Positions 42,853-53,162 of a stretch of 64,000 bases of DNA are shown piece after piece. Source of the DNA: Roseimicrobium gellanilyticum (GTDB lineage: Bacteria > Verrucomicrobiota > Verrucomicrobiia > Verrucomicrobiales > Verrucomicrobiaceae); contig NZ_QNRR01000012.1 of NCBI RefSeq assembly GCF_003315205.1, forward strand, positions 1 through 64,000, given 5' to 3'. Made by a program: the position numbers and the translations under genes. Under the pieces are notes generated by a model. That model did no database searches. It had not been told where the DNA came from and was given only the letters and a program-made list of their open reading frames with translations. Within the stretch, counting starts at the first letter, position 1. Every line of letters starts with the position of its first letter.

Positions 42853-44373
42853 TCACGGTGTGTCGAGCCGCATGAACTCGATGCGGTGATTGGCGTGTGG
42901 GTTGCGAGGTGAAGGCCCTGCCACCATGATCACTCGGGTGGCGTTGATGCCATGACCGCCCAGCCATTGCCGCACGTATTCCTTCCAGTCGGCAGGCTCC
43001 TCCTCGAGGTCCACGGCATGCACGCCATAGGAAAAGCTCAGTCCCTGACACACGGCGGGATCCACGCTGGGAGCAATGCTCCACACCTGCGGCTTGCATC
43101 GGGAAAAGATTCGGGCCGTGCTCCCCCCTCGTGTGGGGACGAGGGCAATATCACAAGGCACGGTATTCAGCGCGTGCTCCACCAGCGAGGCGATACGTTC
43201 ACTCGTGCTTTCGTTTGCCTTTGGCTGGATGAGACCCAAGGGATCCACCCTTTTCCCACGGGGACGAGCAGGCTCTGTCGCTGCCGCGATGCGCGCCAGC
43301 ATCTGCACCGCCTCCTCGGGAAACTTGCCCATGGCCGATTCGCCGGAGAGCATCACACAGTCGGTGCCGTCGAGAATGGCATTCGCCACATCCGTGGCTT
43401 CCGCTCGTGTGGGAAGGCGGCTGCTGGTCATCGATTCCAGCATTTGCGTGGCAGTTATGACCGGCTTGCCTGCGAGATTCGCCTTTGCGATCAGCATCTT
43501 CTGGGTTTGCGCGATGCTTTCAATGGGCACCTCCACTCCCAGGTCACCGCGAGCGACCATGATGCCATCCGCAACAGACAGGATTTCATCAAAATGCACC
43601 AACGCATCCGAGCGCTCGATCTTCGCGATGATAAAGGGCTGACGGCCGAGTTTGCTCGCTGCGGCACGCAAGGCTTCAATGTCTGACGCGCGCTCCACAA
43701 AGGACTGGCTCACTGCATCCACTCCCGCTGCCAACGCAAACTCCAGGCACTTCTGATCGCGCTCGGTGAATGCGCCAATGCCCAGATCGATCCCGGGCAG
43801 GTTCAAGCCTTTCTTCGAACGCAGCTCACCGCCCACGGCCACCACGCACTCCACATCATTTCCCACTACTCGCTCCACCACCAACTGCACAATCCCGTCA
43901 TTGAGAAAGATACGGTTCCCCGGCTGAACAACACGCGGCAAAGGCTCGAAGGTCATCGAAACGCGCGTCTCACTGCCAACGATGTCCTCACTCGTCAGGG
44001 TGAACCGATCTCCTGGTGACAATTGAATAGGCTCCGGCTGAATCTTTCCCAGTCGCATCTTCGGGCCAGGAAGGTCTGCCATGATGGCCACCCGCCGACC
44101 AGCCACCTTCGAGGCGTCACGGAGACGTCGAATCACCTCGCCATGATGCTCAAAGTCTCCGTGCGAGAAGTTCAGCCTCGCAACATTGAGTCCCGCCTTG
44201 ATGAGCCGCACCAGCATTTCCGGTGACTCAGATGCGGGGCCGATGGTGGCAACGATCTTCGTCTTGTGAGAAGGCAGCGGTGCAACCGTTGCATCCCCCG
44301 CAGCCGTGGCATTCATACCCGGGCTGCCTTCGATGGATTCGCGACATGGAACTGAATCATTGACCGACGCCAT
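42853..44373 (-). CDS. pyk: Pyruvate kinase
   Basis: 506 residues from ATG 44373; an ATG at 44316 (MNATAAGDATVAPLPSHKTKIVATIGP) removes a 19-residue leader that has no counterpart in the family. Transfers phosphate from PEP to ADP. Motifs: TKIVATIGPASESPE, RLNFSHGDFEHH, the active-site loop FIIAKIERSDALVHFDEIL, ARGDLGVEV, ATQMLESM, and the C-terminal allosteric domain. First gene of the operon pyk-dcu-aspA-ackA/pduL. The 18-bp dyad at 44409-44426 lies just upstream. Confidence 0.95.
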   Translation of the reverse strand: MASVNDSVPCRESIEGSPGMNATAAGDATVAPLPSHKTKIVATIGPASESPEMLVRLIKAGLNVARLNFSHGDFEHHGEVIRRLRDASKVAGRRVAIMADLPGPKMRLGKIQPEPIQLSPGDRFTLTSEDIVGSETRVSMTFEPLPRVVQPGNRIFLNDGIVQLVVERVVGNDVECVVAVGGELRSKKGLNLPGIDLGIGAFTERDQKCLEFALAAGVDAVSQSFVERASDIEALRAAASKLGRQPFIIAKIERSDALVHFDEILSVADGIMVARGDLGVEVPIESIAQTQKMLIAKANLAGKPVITATQMLESMTSSRLPTRAEATDVANAILDGTDCVMLSGESAMGKFPEEAVQMLARIAAATEPARPRGKRVDPLGLIQPKANESTSERIASLVEHALNTVPCDIALVPTRGGSTARIFSRCKPQVWSIAPSVDPAVCQGLSFSYGVHAVDLEEEPADWKEYVRQWLGGHGINATRVIMVAGPSPRNPHANHRIEFMRLDTP

Positions 44374-44408
44374 TCCTCACACAGTGCCCAATGCTGCCTG
44401 CCGGTGAA

Positions 44409-44426
44409 ATAGGACCTTGGTCCGAT
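44409..44426. promoter_or_regulatory. 18-bp dyad operator, site 1 (pyk operon)
   Basis: ATAGGACCTTGGTCCGAT: one mismatch from the symmetric consensus ATAGGACCNNGGTCCTAT. 35 bp before the pyk ATG at 44373 and 92 bp before the ATG at 44316. Three further copies occur in the window (45355, 46954, 61503). Confidence 0.8.
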
Positions 44427-44460
44427 GCTCTTTGCGGGAGGTGAACCAGCCTGCTGAAGC

Positions 44461-45294
44461 TCAGGCTCCGGCACGCTTTTTTTCCACCACCTGCCGCACT
44501 CCCCTGGCCTGTACAATGGACTCCATGTAGGTCGCGAGACGTGACGCGGTCTCTACATGCTCCGTCTCAAGCTCCTGCGCATGCGCCAGATGATTTCGCA
44601 AGGATTCAATTTTCCGGGTGAAGCGGTCCGCGTCCCGCCGCGACGCAAAGCCCAGCACAGCAAGACTCTGCGCATCCGCTGCGAGGATATCCGCCTTGTC
44701 CTTGATCTGAAGGCAATCCACCAACCGGCAGGGATTGCCGCATCTCCCCCTCTCGGCTTGGAGCCACTGGGCTTTCTCAAGCCGTCCGGGTGAGATGCAA
44801 TCCTTCCAGGTGTCCCCGGGATGCAACTCCTCGATGGCCCATGTCATGTTCAGATCAAAGAGCGTGATCACACCAAAGAGCCACATGCGCAGCGGCGCCT
44901 TTTGCAAATCCTGCCTCGTGATCACGCCGGTCACCTCTCCGAGCCACCGGATGAACACACGCTCGCGGGCTCCCAAGGTGACCAGCACCTCATCGAGTCC
45001 GACGTCTTCATCCAGCACCGACTCTGGGGAAAACTCGTGGGCACGCTCTCCGACGGTTCCGCCGATCAACTCCGCCTCCGTAACCCACCCTGCCACCAGC
45101 CCACCTCGACGCACTCCCAGCACTCCCACTGCCCGGGCGCGCATGACCTCAAGCCCCATGTCGGCGGACTGGTTCTCATCCAGAGAAACCAAGGGCTCCA
45201 CCAGGTCCGCCGCGGACAGACTTTCCGAGAAAGTCTGGCTCAGTCGCGCAATCGACCGGGAGTGGCGGATGGGAGCATGGACAGTCTCTGACAT
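44461..45294 (-). CDS. CBS-domain protein with HEPN-like C-terminal region
   Basis: 277 residues from ATG 45294 (MSETVHAPIRHSRS); the frame is open upstream to 45522 but that part overlaps the regulatory site and the divergent gene. Residues about 28-140 look like a CBS pair (SADMGLEVMRARAVGVLGVRRGGLVAGWVTEAEL; GEVTGVITRQDL), which usually bind adenine nucleotides. The C-terminal half is helical and ends with SLRNHLAHAQELE, where Arg233-x4-His238 fits the RX4-6H mark of HEPN ribonuclease-type domains; this is a tentative reading. Cytoplasmic. Shares an intergenic dyad with cardiolipin synthase and precedes the pyk operon. Confidence 0.7.
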   Translation of the reverse strand: MSETVHAPIRHSRSIARLSQTFSESLSAADLVEPLVSLDENQSADMGLEVMRARAVGVLGVRRGGLVAGWVTEAELIGGTVGERAHEFSPESVLDEDVGLDEVLVTLGARERVFIRWLGEVTGVITRQDLQKAPLRMWLFGVITLFDLNMTWAIEELHPGDTWKDCISPGRLEKAQWLQAERGRCGNPCRLVDCLQIKDKADILAADAQSLAVLGFASRRDADRFTRKIESLRNHLAHAQELETEHVETASRLATYMESIVQARGVRQVVEKKRAGA

Positions 45295-45354
45295 GGAGGT
45301 TGGGGATGCAAATGCCAGCCTACGGTTCGCGTCTCTTTTCGCACCTTTCATCCC

Positions 45355-45372
45355 ATAGGACCTAGGACCTAT
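45355..45372. promoter_or_regulatory. 18-bp dyad operator, site 2 (CBS gene / cls)
   Basis: ATAGGACCTAGGACCTAT: one mismatch from the consensus dyad. It lies between divergent genes, 60 bp from the CBS-protein ATG (45294) and 18 bp before the cls ATG at 45391 (60 bp before the in-frame ATG at 45433), so it could control both. Confidence 0.75.
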
Positions 45373-45390
45373 CGACCACTCAGTTCGTGA

Positions 45391-46905
45391 ATGATAGAGA
45401 CACAGGCACCCTCCACGTGGTACGACACGGTCATGGCACGATTTGCATTTCTCACCGCGCCGTTGCGTTGGATCAAGGAGCACCCAAAAACGCGGCGAGC
45501 CCTCTTCTTCGGGTTCTTCCATCTCCTGGGGCTGCTTACCTCCGTCGATGCCATCCTGAGTGTGCGCACTGCGCAGGGTGCGATTGGCTGGGCGATCTCA
45601 CTCAATACATTCCCCTATGTTGCGGTACCTGCGTACTGGGTTTTTGGGCGGAGCAATTTCGAAGGGTACATCGTTCTTCGAAGGAAAGCAGAAGACGAAC
45701 TTTCAGAGGAGGAACGCAAGCTCGCAACCGATCTCCTGGCCATGCGTCCTCAGGCCGGTGAGGTGCCGCCCCCGGCCATTCTCCTGGAGAGACTCGCAAA
45801 GATGCCCGCGACCCAGGGCAACCACACCGAACTGCTCATCGACGGCGAGGCGACTTTCCGATCCATTTTCGAGAGCATTGCGCAGGCACGCGAGTATGTG
45901 CTCGTGCAATTCTACATCATCCGCGACGATGGACTGGGCCGCCGCCTGAAGGATGCCCTGATTGAGCGAGCCAAAGCCGGTGTTCCCTGTTATCTCGTCT
46001 ATGACGAAATTGGGAGTCATGGACTCACTGACAGTTATCTCGGAGACCTGAAGGCTGCAGGCGTGGAGACTCACCACTTCAACACACGCAAAGGCGACGC
46101 CAACCGCTTCCAACTCAACTTCCGCAACCATCGCAAAGTGGTCATCGTGGATGGTCACACGGCCTTCGTCGGCGGGCACAATGTGGGAGACGAGTACCTT
46201 GGCAAGGACCCCAAGATGGGTGCCTGGCGGGACACTCACGTGAAGGTGCAGGGTCCCGTGGTGCAGTGTGTGCAGATTGCGTGGGTGGAAGACTGGAAGT
46301 GGGCCACGGGCAGCATCCCCAATCTGAACTGGACTCCGAAGCCGGCACCCGGTGGGGAGAATGGACTGGCCTTCTGCCTGCCCTCTGGTCCCGCGGATGA
46401 GTTCGAAACGTGCACCCTCTTCTTCCTGCATGCCATCCAGTCTGCGAAAAAGCGTGTATGGATCGCGAGCCCCTACTTCGTGCCGGATGAGCAGTTCACC
46501 TCCGCGCTGCAACTCGCGGCGCTGCGTGGGGTGGACGTGCGTATCCTGCTGCCTGAGAAGGCCGACAGCAATATGGTGCAACTCTCCAGCTACACGTATC
46601 TCCCTGTCCTGGAAAAAGCCGGTGTACAGGTGTGGCGGTATACCAGCGGCTTTCTACATGAGAAGGCCATCATCGTGGATGACTATTGCGGCGTGGGCAC
46701 GGCGAACTTCGATAACCGCAGCTTCCGTCTGAATTTCGAAATCACCCTGCTCTTCTCCGAACCTTCCGTGGTGAAGGAAGCAGAAGCCATGTTCCTCAAT
46801 GACTTCTCAAAGAGCACGCGTGCCACCGCAGCAGACTACACGGAGCGGCCGTGGTGGTTCCGCCTTGCGGCGCGCACTTCGTGGCTGATGGCGCCCATCC
46901 AATAA
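45391..46905 (+). CDS. cls: Cardiolipin synthase (phospholipase D superfamily)
   Basis: 504 residues from ATG 45391; an ATG at 45433 (MARFAFLTAPLRW) would leave more room for the operator. Two N-terminal membrane helices (about 38-60 and 66-86), then two PLD domains with HKD motifs HRKVVIVDG (first) and HEKAIIVDD (second). It joins two phosphatidylglycerol molecules to cardiolipin at the inner membrane. Length matches bacterial Cls (about 480-510). Transcribed away from the CBS-protein gene, with the 18-bp dyad between them, so membrane lipid change may be part of the same response. Confidence 0.93.
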   Translation: MIETQAPSTWYDTVMARFAFLTAPLRWIKEHPKTRRALFFGFFHLLGLLTSVDAILSVRTAQGAIGWAISLNTFPYVAVPAYWVFGRSNFEGYIVLRRKAEDELSEEERKLATDLLAMRPQAGEVPPPAILLERLAKMPATQGNHTELLIDGEATFRSIFESIAQAREYVLVQFYIIRDDGLGRRLKDALIERAKAGVPCYLVYDEIGSHGLTDSYLGDLKAAGVETHHFNTRKGDANRFQLNFRNHRKVVIVDGHTAFVGGHNVGDEYLGKDPKMGAWRDTHVKVQGPVVQCVQIAWVEDWKWATGSIPNLNWTPKPAPGGENGLAFCLPSGPADEFETCTLFFLHAIQSAKKRVWIASPYFVPDEQFTSALQLAALRGVDVRILLPEKADSNMVQLSSYTYLPVLEKAGVQVWRYTSGFLHEKAIIVDDYCGVGTANFDNRSFRLNFEITLLFSEPSVVKEAEAMFLNDFSKSTRATAADYTERPWWFRLAARTSWLMAPIQ

Positions 46906-46953
46906 GGCCGGCATCTCCTGTTATTCGATATCGCAGGCGACATCGCATTCTTC

Positions 46954-46971
46954 GTAGGACCAAGGTCCTAT
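46954..46971. promoter_or_regulatory. 18-bp dyad operator, site 3 (porin-PTS operon)
   Basis: GTAGGACCAAGGTCCTAT: inner 16 bases are a perfect palindrome around CC-AA-GG. It ends 9 bp before the ATG at 46981 and 66 bp before the ATG at 47038. A half-site copy (GCAGGACCAAGG, 48731-48742) lies just before the PTS gene at 48757. Confidence 0.85.
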
Positions 46972-46980
46972 GGAGTGTAA

Positions 46981-48723
46981 ATGCTACTGCTGGGTAGCAT
47001 CTTCATCATGAGTGAGGCACGCATCGCTCCCAACCCAATGAATGCGAAACTGGTGGCACTGCTCGGGATTTGTACGTTCGGAAGCAGTTCATTGCTCGCA
47101 CAAGAGAGCCCGGAGATGGTGGCGTTTCGGAAGCAAATCGAGTCGCAACTCGCCGAGATGAAGTCTGGCTACGAAGGCCGCATCAAGGAACTGGAGGGCC
47201 GGATTGGCGTCCTTGAGACGGACAATGCCCGGCTGAAGAAGAACGGCGCGACGGCTTCCAATGGTCCCACCAAAAAAGCCAATGAACAGATGGAGGACAT
47301 TGAGGAGCGTGTGACGACCCTGGAAACACTGGCGAACCACTCGGATCCCCAGTTCCAGGCAACCGCGAAGCGCGCACAGGCCAACTCCGAGGCCATTGCG
47401 CACATCCAGCAAACCATCAAGGATGACGCCACGGAGTCCCGTGAAATCTTTCGCAGCGGCTCGGGCAAGCCCTTTGACCTCGCTGCGTTCTACAAACTCC
47501 CGCAACCTTTTGAGTTTCACGGCTACCTCCGCGCGGGCTTCGGCCTGAATGGCGAGGGGGGCGAGATGGACGCCTTCAAGGCGCCGGGTGCCGGAGCGAA
47601 GTACCGTCTGGGAAATGAAGAGGACACGTACGGCGAACTGGAGTTCACTCACAACTGGCTCCGTGAAGACGACCCCTTGCAGGCGCCATATGTGCGCACC
47701 ACGGTGATGATGTCCTTCTCCACCGGACAGAACGACACCTACGACTCGCTCAATGCCCAAAACCTCGGCAATGACATCGCCCTGCGCCAGGCCTTTGTAG
47801 AAGCGGGCAATATCATCACGGAGGCTCCGGACATGCGATTCTGGGTGGGACAGCGCTACTACCGCCGGCAGGACATCCACATCAATGACTTCTACTGGCT
47901 GGATATGAGCGGCTATGGTGGCGGAGTGCAGGATGTGCCTTTTTTGGGGGAATCAAAGGTGGCCCTCGCCTGGCTTGGCGGCAGCTTTGACGAATATCAG
48001 ACTGACGATGGCAATGCCGCCAAGAGCACCTTGGATTTACGGGTGTATGACATCCCGGCCCCCTTGGGAAAAATTGGATTCTGGCTGGCCTATGCCCACT
48101 CCAGCGGTGGAGAGGTGCTGAATGTCTTTGATGAGAATGGCGATCGATTCTCGCTGGAGACTTCCCAGGGCTTCGCCGTGGGCATGAAGCATCGCACGCT
48201 CCCGGAGAGTTTCTTGGGAGGCTACAATGAATTCTCCATCCAGTATGGGACGGGCGCCGCGTACAACTTTGCCTCCACCATCGACGTAGCCTCGCCCGAC
48301 ATTGATGACGCAACACGGTTCCGCATCACTGACCACTTCACCATTGAGCCCAACAGATGGCTCTCCCTGCAGGCGGCCGCCATCTATCAGGACACGGACT
48401 ACGGTGGTCCAAACTCAAGTGAGAAGTGGGCGTCCTTTGGCGTGCGGCCCATCTTCCACTTCACGGATACTTTCAGCATCGCACTCGAAACTGGCGTGGA
48501 CTTCGTGGATAGCGAGCCGCTTGGCGTGAATGACTATCTCTGGAAAATCACACTGGCTCCGCAGCTCACTCGCGGACGCAAGTTCTTCAGCCGCCCAGCC
48601 CTGCGTGCCTTCATCACCTACGCGAAATGGGGCGATGACTTCCGGGGCAAGGTGGGTGGAAGCGCCTACCGGAACGAACTTGAAGGACTTTCCTACGGTG
48701 TCCAGCTTGAGTCCTGGTGGTAG
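46981..48723 (+). CDS. Maltoporin-like (LamB family) carbohydrate porin
   Basis: 580 residues from ATG 46981, which has a good GGAG ribosome site. An in-frame ATG at 47038 starts a cleaner signal peptide (MNAKLVALLGICTFGSSSLLAQ) and would place the dyad at normal operator distance; the true start is open. After the signal comes a coiled-coil (about 45-150, rich in Glu, Lys, Ala) that probably trimerises or spans to peptidoglycan. Then a LamB-type barrel begins with FEFHGYLRAGFGLNGEGGEMDAFKAPGAGAKYRLGNEEDTYGELEF, and it ends with the C-terminal aromatic Trp typical of outer-membrane barrels. It admits sugars, fitting the PTS genes that follow at 33 bp. Confidence 0.88.
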   Translation: MLLLGSIFIMSEARIAPNPMNAKLVALLGICTFGSSSLLAQESPEMVAFRKQIESQLAEMKSGYEGRIKELEGRIGVLETDNARLKKNGATASNGPTKKANEQMEDIEERVTTLETLANHSDPQFQATAKRAQANSEAIAHIQQTIKDDATESREIFRSGSGKPFDLAAFYKLPQPFEFHGYLRAGFGLNGEGGEMDAFKAPGAGAKYRLGNEEDTYGELEFTHNWLREDDPLQAPYVRTTVMMSFSTGQNDTYDSLNAQNLGNDIALRQAFVEAGNIITEAPDMRFWVGQRYYRRQDIHINDFYWLDMSGYGGGVQDVPFLGESKVALAWLGGSFDEYQTDDGNAAKSTLDLRVYDIPAPLGKIGFWLAYAHSSGGEVLNVFDENGDRFSLETSQGFAVGMKHRTLPESFLGGYNEFSIQYGTGAAYNFASTIDVASPDIDDATRFRITDHFTIEPNRWLSLQAAAIYQDTDYGGPNSSEKWASFGVRPIFHFTDTFSIALETGVDFVDSEPLGVNDYLWKITLAPQLTRGRKFFSRPALRAFITYAKWGDDFRGKVGGSAYRNELEGLSYGVQLESWW

Positions 48724-48756
48724 AATGCTGGCAGGACCAAGGCTTCCCCATTTGCC

Positions 48757-51291
48757 ATGTCTGAAACCCTTACTCTCGTGGCACCGCTGTCCGGTGTCAT
48801 CTATCCGCTCGAGCGCGTCCCCGATCCCGTCTTCGCACAGAAGCTCGTGGGTGACGGCCTCTCCATAGACCCCACGGACTCCTGCCTGCGTGCCCCGTGT
48901 GCGGGTGAGGTGGTGCACATACATCCTGCGTCCCACGCGCTCACCATCCGGGCGAAAGATGGTGTGGAAGTGCTCATGCATATCGGCATCGACACCGTGG
49001 CGCTGAAGGGCACCGGATTCACTCCGAAGGTCAAGGCCGGGGATCGCGTGGAGGCTGGAGCACCGCTCATTGAATTTGATCTCGATGAAGTGGCCACACA
49101 CGCGAAAAGCCTGCTCACCCAGATCATCATTGCCAATGGTGAAACGGTGAGCGGCATGGAGCGTGCCTCAGGCTCGGTAAAAGCTGGTGCGGACGGATTT
49201 CTGAAACTCACCCTCGCCAATGGCAATGCTCCAGGCGTGACCGGGGGAGGTGCAGCAGTCACATCCGATGCCATCCTCATTCCCAACAAGACCGGCTTGC
49301 ATGCCCGACCCGCCGCGGTGCTGGCAAATGTGGCCAAGAGTTTCCAGAGCGAGATCAAACTCCAGCTCAACGACCGCACGGCAAATGCACGCAGCATCAC
49401 GGCAATCATGGCCCTGGAGGCATCCCGTGGGGACAAGGTGATCGTAGTGGCCAAGGGTGCCGATGCGAAGGAAGCCGTGGCGAAACTGAGCAAGCTCATC
49501 GCCGAAGGTCTGGGAGACGAAGGCTGCTGCCCGGCTCCAGCGCCAGCCACCACGACGACGGACAAGCTCTCCGAGCCACCACCCCAGCGTCGCAGCACCA
49601 ACCCAAATGAGCTGCTGGGTGTATCCGCATCCCCGGGGCTTGCCGTGGGAAATGTCTTCCAAGTGCAGCGCGCGGACATTGCCGTGAAGGAAGAAGGCAG
49701 CGGGGTGGAGCAGGAGAAAGCAAGGCTCTCTGACGCCATCGCCAGGGCACGCGCGCAGCTCGACGCGCTCCGTGCACAGCTTCATGCAAAGGCCGATCCC
49801 GCCAAGGCAGCCATCTTCGCCGCACACGCGGAACTGCTGGACGATCCTGACTTTCTCGACATCGCCAACTCTACCATCGCCAAGGGCAAGAGCGCTGCCT
49901 TCGCCTGGAAGAGTGCGGCAAAGCTGCATGCCGAGCGCCTGGCATCCTTGCGCAATGAACTGCTCGCACAGCGCGCCAATGATGTACGCGATGTGGGCTG
50001 GCGTGTGCTGGAACTCCTCACCGGAGTGAGTCGCCAGCTGCCTTCATATCCGGAGAACTCCATTCTCATCGCGGAAGATCTCACGCCCTCGGACACAGCT
50101 ACGATGGAACGTGGACGTGTGGTGGGGTTTGCCACCGTACGCGGTGGCGCGACCTCGCATGTGGCCATTCTGGCTCGCTCGCTGGATATTCCCGCCATCG
50201 CGGGCATCGAGCCTGCGGCCCTTGATGTCGCAGCGGGCACTCCAGTAGTCCTCGATGGCAGCAAGGGCTCCCTGCTTCTCCATCCACCACCTCAGGAGGT
50301 GGAGCGCATCCGTCAGCGGCAGGCGCGGAATGAAAAACGCCGCAAAGAGGACATCGCTCACGCTTTGCAGCCCGCTGTCACCAGCGACGGACATCGCGTG
50401 GCTGTCTTCGCCAACATCGGTGGCGTGAAGGACGCAGGACAGATCGTGGACGTCGGCGGTGAAGGCGTGGGACTGCTGCGCTCGGAGTTCCTCTTCATGG
50501 ATCGCTCCGCCGCACCCAGCGAGGATGAGCAGACCGAGAGCTACACCGCGGTGATTCGCGCCCTGGGAAAAGAGAAGCATGTCATCATCCGCACGCTCGA
50601 CGTCGGAGGAGACAAGCCCCTTCCCTATCTCCCCATTCCGAAGGAGGACAATCCCTTCCTGGGAGAACGCGGCATCCGGGTGGGCCTCGATCGACCGGAG
50701 GTCCTGCGCACGCAGCTTCGCGCCCTGCTGCGTGCCTCCAAGGAAGGAGTGCTGCATGTCATGTTCCCCATGATCGCGACGGTGCAGGAGCTGCGCGACG
50801 CAAAGGCCATGCTGGCGGAAGAGTCCAAGGCACTGGGCATCCCCCCCTTCCCCTGTGGCATCATGGTGGAGGTGCCCGCAGTCGCCGTCATGGCGGAGAC
50901 CTTTGCCACGGAGGCGGACTTCTTCTCCATTGGCACCAATGACCTCACGCAATACACGCTCGCGATGGATCGCGGCCACCCCAAGCTCGCGCCGAAGGTC
51001 GATGCGCTGAACCCAGCTGTGCTGCGCCTCATCGCACAAACCATTGAGGGTGCACAGGCTCACAAGCGACTCACAGGCATCTGCGGTGGCATCGCCGGAG
51101 ATCCCCATGCCGTGCCCATCCTGGTCGGACTTGGGGTCGATGAGCTGAGTGTGAGCATCCCCGCCATTCCTACAGTGAAGGCGCAGATCCGCAGGCTCAA
51201 TCTCTCTGATTGCCAGAAACTCGCCAAACGCGCTCTCGACTGCACCACTGCGGAGGAAGTCCGCGCCTTGATGCCCGACCTTGAAGACTAA
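48757..51291 (+). CDS. PTS multiphosphoryl transfer protein: EIIA(Glc)-HPr-EI fusion
   Basis: 844 residues from ATG 48757. EIIA(Glc)-type domain 1-145 with active His75 ([14 protein letters not shown]). HPr domain about 170-255 with His182 ([11 protein letters not shown]) and a Ser46-like position in [10 protein letters not shown]. An Ala/Thr/Pro linker follows. Enzyme I about 285-844 has the phospho-His in [10 protein letters not shown], the PEP-binding Arg segments [18 protein letters not shown], and the Cys in [11 protein letters not shown]. It passes phosphate from PEP through all soluble steps to the EIIB of the next gene. Complete; no separate ptsH, ptsI or crr is needed. Same operon as the porin and EIICB (11 bp apart). 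Confidence 0.95.
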   Translation: MSETLTLVAPLSGVIYPLERVPDPVFAQKLVGDGLSIDPTDSCLRAPCAGEVVHIHPASHALTIRAKDGVEVLMHIGIDTVALKGTGFTPKVKAGDRVEAGAPLIEFDLDEVATHAKSLLTQIIIANGETVSGMERASGSVKAGADGFLKLTLANGNAPGVTGGGAAVTSDAILIPNKTGLHARPAAVLANVAKSFQSEIKLQLNDRTANARSITAIMALEASRGDKVIVVAKGADAKEAVAKLSKLIAEGLGDEGCCPAPAPATTTTDKLSEPPPQRRSTNPNELLGVSASPGLAVGNVFQVQRADIAVKEEGSGVEQEKARLSDAIARARAQLDALRAQLHAKADPAKAAIFAAHAELLDDPDFLDIANSTIAKGKSAAFAWKSAAKLHAERLASLRNELLAQRANDVRDVGWRVLELLTGVSRQLPSYPENSILIAEDLTPSDTATMERGRVVGFATVRGGATSHVAILARSLDIPAIAGIEPAALDVAAGTPVVLDGSKGSLLLHPPPQEVERIRQRQARNEKRRKEDIAHALQPAVTSDGHRVAVFANIGGVKDAGQIVDVGGEGVGLLRSEFLFMDRSAAPSEDEQTESYTAVIRALGKEKHVIIRTLDVGGDKPLPYLPIPKEDNPFLGERGIRVGLDRPEVLRTQLRALLRASKEGVLHVMFPMIATVQELRDAKAMLAEESKALGIPPFPCGIMVEVPAVAVMAETFATEADFFSIGTNDLTQYTLAMDRGHPKLAPKVDALNPAVLRLIAQTIEGAQAHKRLTGICGGIAGDPHAVPILVGLGVDELSVSIPAIPTVKAQIRRLNLSDCQKLAKRALDCTTAEEVRALMPDLED

Positions 51292-51302
51292 CCCCAACGG
51301 CC

Positions 51303-53099
51303 ATGTTCAACATCAACTTCAAAGGCGCCTTCTCGCTGCTGCAGAAAATCGGGAAGTGCATGATGCTGCCCGTCGCCGTGCTGCCTGTCGCGGGCATCCT
51401 GCTTGGCGTGGGCAGTGCGAACTTCTCCTGGTTGCCGGAAAGCCTCTCGCTGATCATGGCGAAATCGGGCGACGCCATCTTCGGAAACCTGCCCTTGCTC
51501 TTCGCCATCGGTGTGGCCATCGGGCTCACGGACAATGATGGCGTGGCTGCTTTGGCTGGCACTACGGGCTATGTAGTCTTCCTCGCCGCCCTGGGCGTGT
51601 GTGCGGATATGCGCGGACTGGAGGTGAAGCCCATCATGGGCATCCCATCTGTCGATACGGGGGTCTTTGGCGGCATCATCGTCGGGATGATCGCGGCCAC
51701 CTGTTTCAACCGGTTCTACAAGGTCCAACTCCCCGCGTATCTGGGCTTCTTCGCGGGCAAACGCTCCGTCCCCATCATCACGTCCTTCGCCGTCATCTTT
51801 GTGGGTGCGATTTTGAGCTTCATCTGGCCTCCGATTGGGGATGCCATCAAGGAATTCTCCAATTGGGCGGCACACGGCCGTCCCGCGCTGGCATTCACCA
51901 TTTACGGAGTGGTCGAGCGCGCGCTCATCCCCTTTGGCCTGCATCATGTTTGGAATGTGCCCTTCTTCTTTGAGGCGGGAAGCTACACGGATCCGGTCAC
52001 CGGCAATGTCGTCAAAGGAGAAATCGCCCGCTTCATTTCTGGTGACCCCACAGCGGGAAACATGACCGGCGGCTATCTCTTCAAGATGTGGGGCCTTCCT
52101 GCTGCGGCGATCGCCATGTGGCGCGCGGCGCGTCCGGAAAACCGCGCCAAGGTGGGCGGCATCATGTTCTCCGCAGCGCTTACTGCCTTCCTCACCGGCA
52201 TCACGGAACCCATTGAATTTGCCTTCCTCTTTGTCGCGCCGGTGCTGTATGGCATTCATGCCATTCTCGCCGGGCTGGCTTACTTCATCTGCATTGCCCT
52301 GGGCATCAAACACGGCTTCACGTTCTCGCACGGCTTCATCGACTACGTGGTACTCTTCCCGAAGTCACACCACGCGCTGTGGCTCTTCGTGCTGGGGCCC
52401 ATCTGGGCAGGCATCTATTATACCGTGTTCACCGTGGCGATTCGCAAGTTCAACCTCGCCACACCCGGTCGCGAGGTGGAGGACGAGGCTGCCAAGGCCG
52501 CCCGCTCGGCCAGCGGCAGTTTCGCTCTCCAACTCATCCGCGCGTTTGGTGGGCGCAGCAACATCGCCAGCCTCGACGCCTGCATCACCCGCCTGCGCGT
52601 GAAACTCAATGACGTGACGAAGGTGAATGCGGAGAAGCTCAAGGCCTTGGGCGCCGCTGGTGTGGTGGTCGTGGGCGATGGTGTGCAGGCCATCTTCGGG
52701 ACACAGAGCGAGAACTTGAAGACAGAGATGGAGGAATATCTGAAGACGGCAGGACCAGAAGCGGATGAGCTCGAAACGCCCTCTCCCGTAAAAGGCCCGG
52801 CCGCACCCGCCGGCGTGGTCTCCAAGCTGCGCGACCCGGACGCCGCACGCAAAGCCGCCGCATGGCTTGCGGCCCTGGGTGGCGCGGAGAACGTGGAACG
52901 TGTTGACGCCTGTGCGGAAACCCGGCTGCGTGTCGTGTTGCGTGATGAGTCACGCGCGAATGAATCCTCGCTCGTCGCTTCGGGTGTCGAAGCCGTGATC
53001 AAAGTATCCGCAAAGACACTCCATCTCCTCGCGGGTTTGAATGCGGACCAGTACGCCGCGGAATTGCGCGGGCAGCTGGCGGCACCTGGGGCAGCATGA
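51303..53099 (+). CDS. PTS glucose/N-acetylglucosamine-type EIIC with two EIIB domains
   Basis: 598 residues from ATG 51303. EIIC (about 1-395) has about ten membrane helices, [16 protein letters not shown] and the [15 protein letters not shown] signature, as in PtsG/NagE/MalX. The first EIIB domain carries the phospho-Cys427 in [12 protein letters not shown] Pro/Ala linker leads to a second EIIB-like domain with Cys537 in [13 protein letters not shown], where an extra residue separates Cys from the Thr-Arg pair. The second copy may be regulatory or an alternative phosphate relay. Imports and phosphorylates glucose-type sugars using the upstream EIIA-HPr-EI. Convergent with the pfk gene. Confidence 0.93.
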   Translation: MFNINFKGAFSLLQKIGKCMMLPVAVLPVAGILLGVGSANFSWLPESLSLIMAKSGDAIFGNLPLLFAIGVAIGLTDNDGVAALAGTTGYVVFLAALGVCADMRGLEVKPIMGIPSVDTGVFGGIIVGMIAATCFNRFYKVQLPAYLGFFAGKRSVPIITSFAVIFVGAILSFIWPPIGDAIKEFSNWAAHGRPALAFTIYGVVERALIPFGLHHVWNVPFFFEAGSYTDPVTGNVVKGEIARFISGDPTAGNMTGGYLFKMWGLPAAAIAMWRAARPENRAKVGGIMFSAALTAFLTGITEPIEFAFLFVAPVLYGIHAILAGLAYFICIALGIKHGFTFSHGFIDYVVLFPKSHHALWLFVLGPIWAGIYYTVFTVAIRKFNLATPGREVEDEAAKAARSASGSFALQLIRAFGGRSNIASLDACITRLRVKLNDVTKVNAEKLKALGAAGVVVVGDGVQAIFGTQSENLKTEMEEYLKTAGPEADELETPSPVKGPAAPAGVVSKLRDPDAARKAAAWLAALGGAENVERVDACAETRLRVVLRDESRANESSLVASGVEAVIKVSAKTLHLLAGLNADQYAAELRGQLAAPGAA

Positions 53100-53162
53100 G
53101 GCAAGTCAATCGATGGCATCGCACCACCACGATTGAAGAGAATGGTTGCGCACCCGACCTCC

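Noticed and set aside
48731-48748. Possible fifth copy of the 18-bp dyad before the PTS gene
   Set aside because: Only the left half (AGGACCAAGG) matches; the right half is lost, and the site lies between co-transcribed genes. Kept only as a note under site 3.
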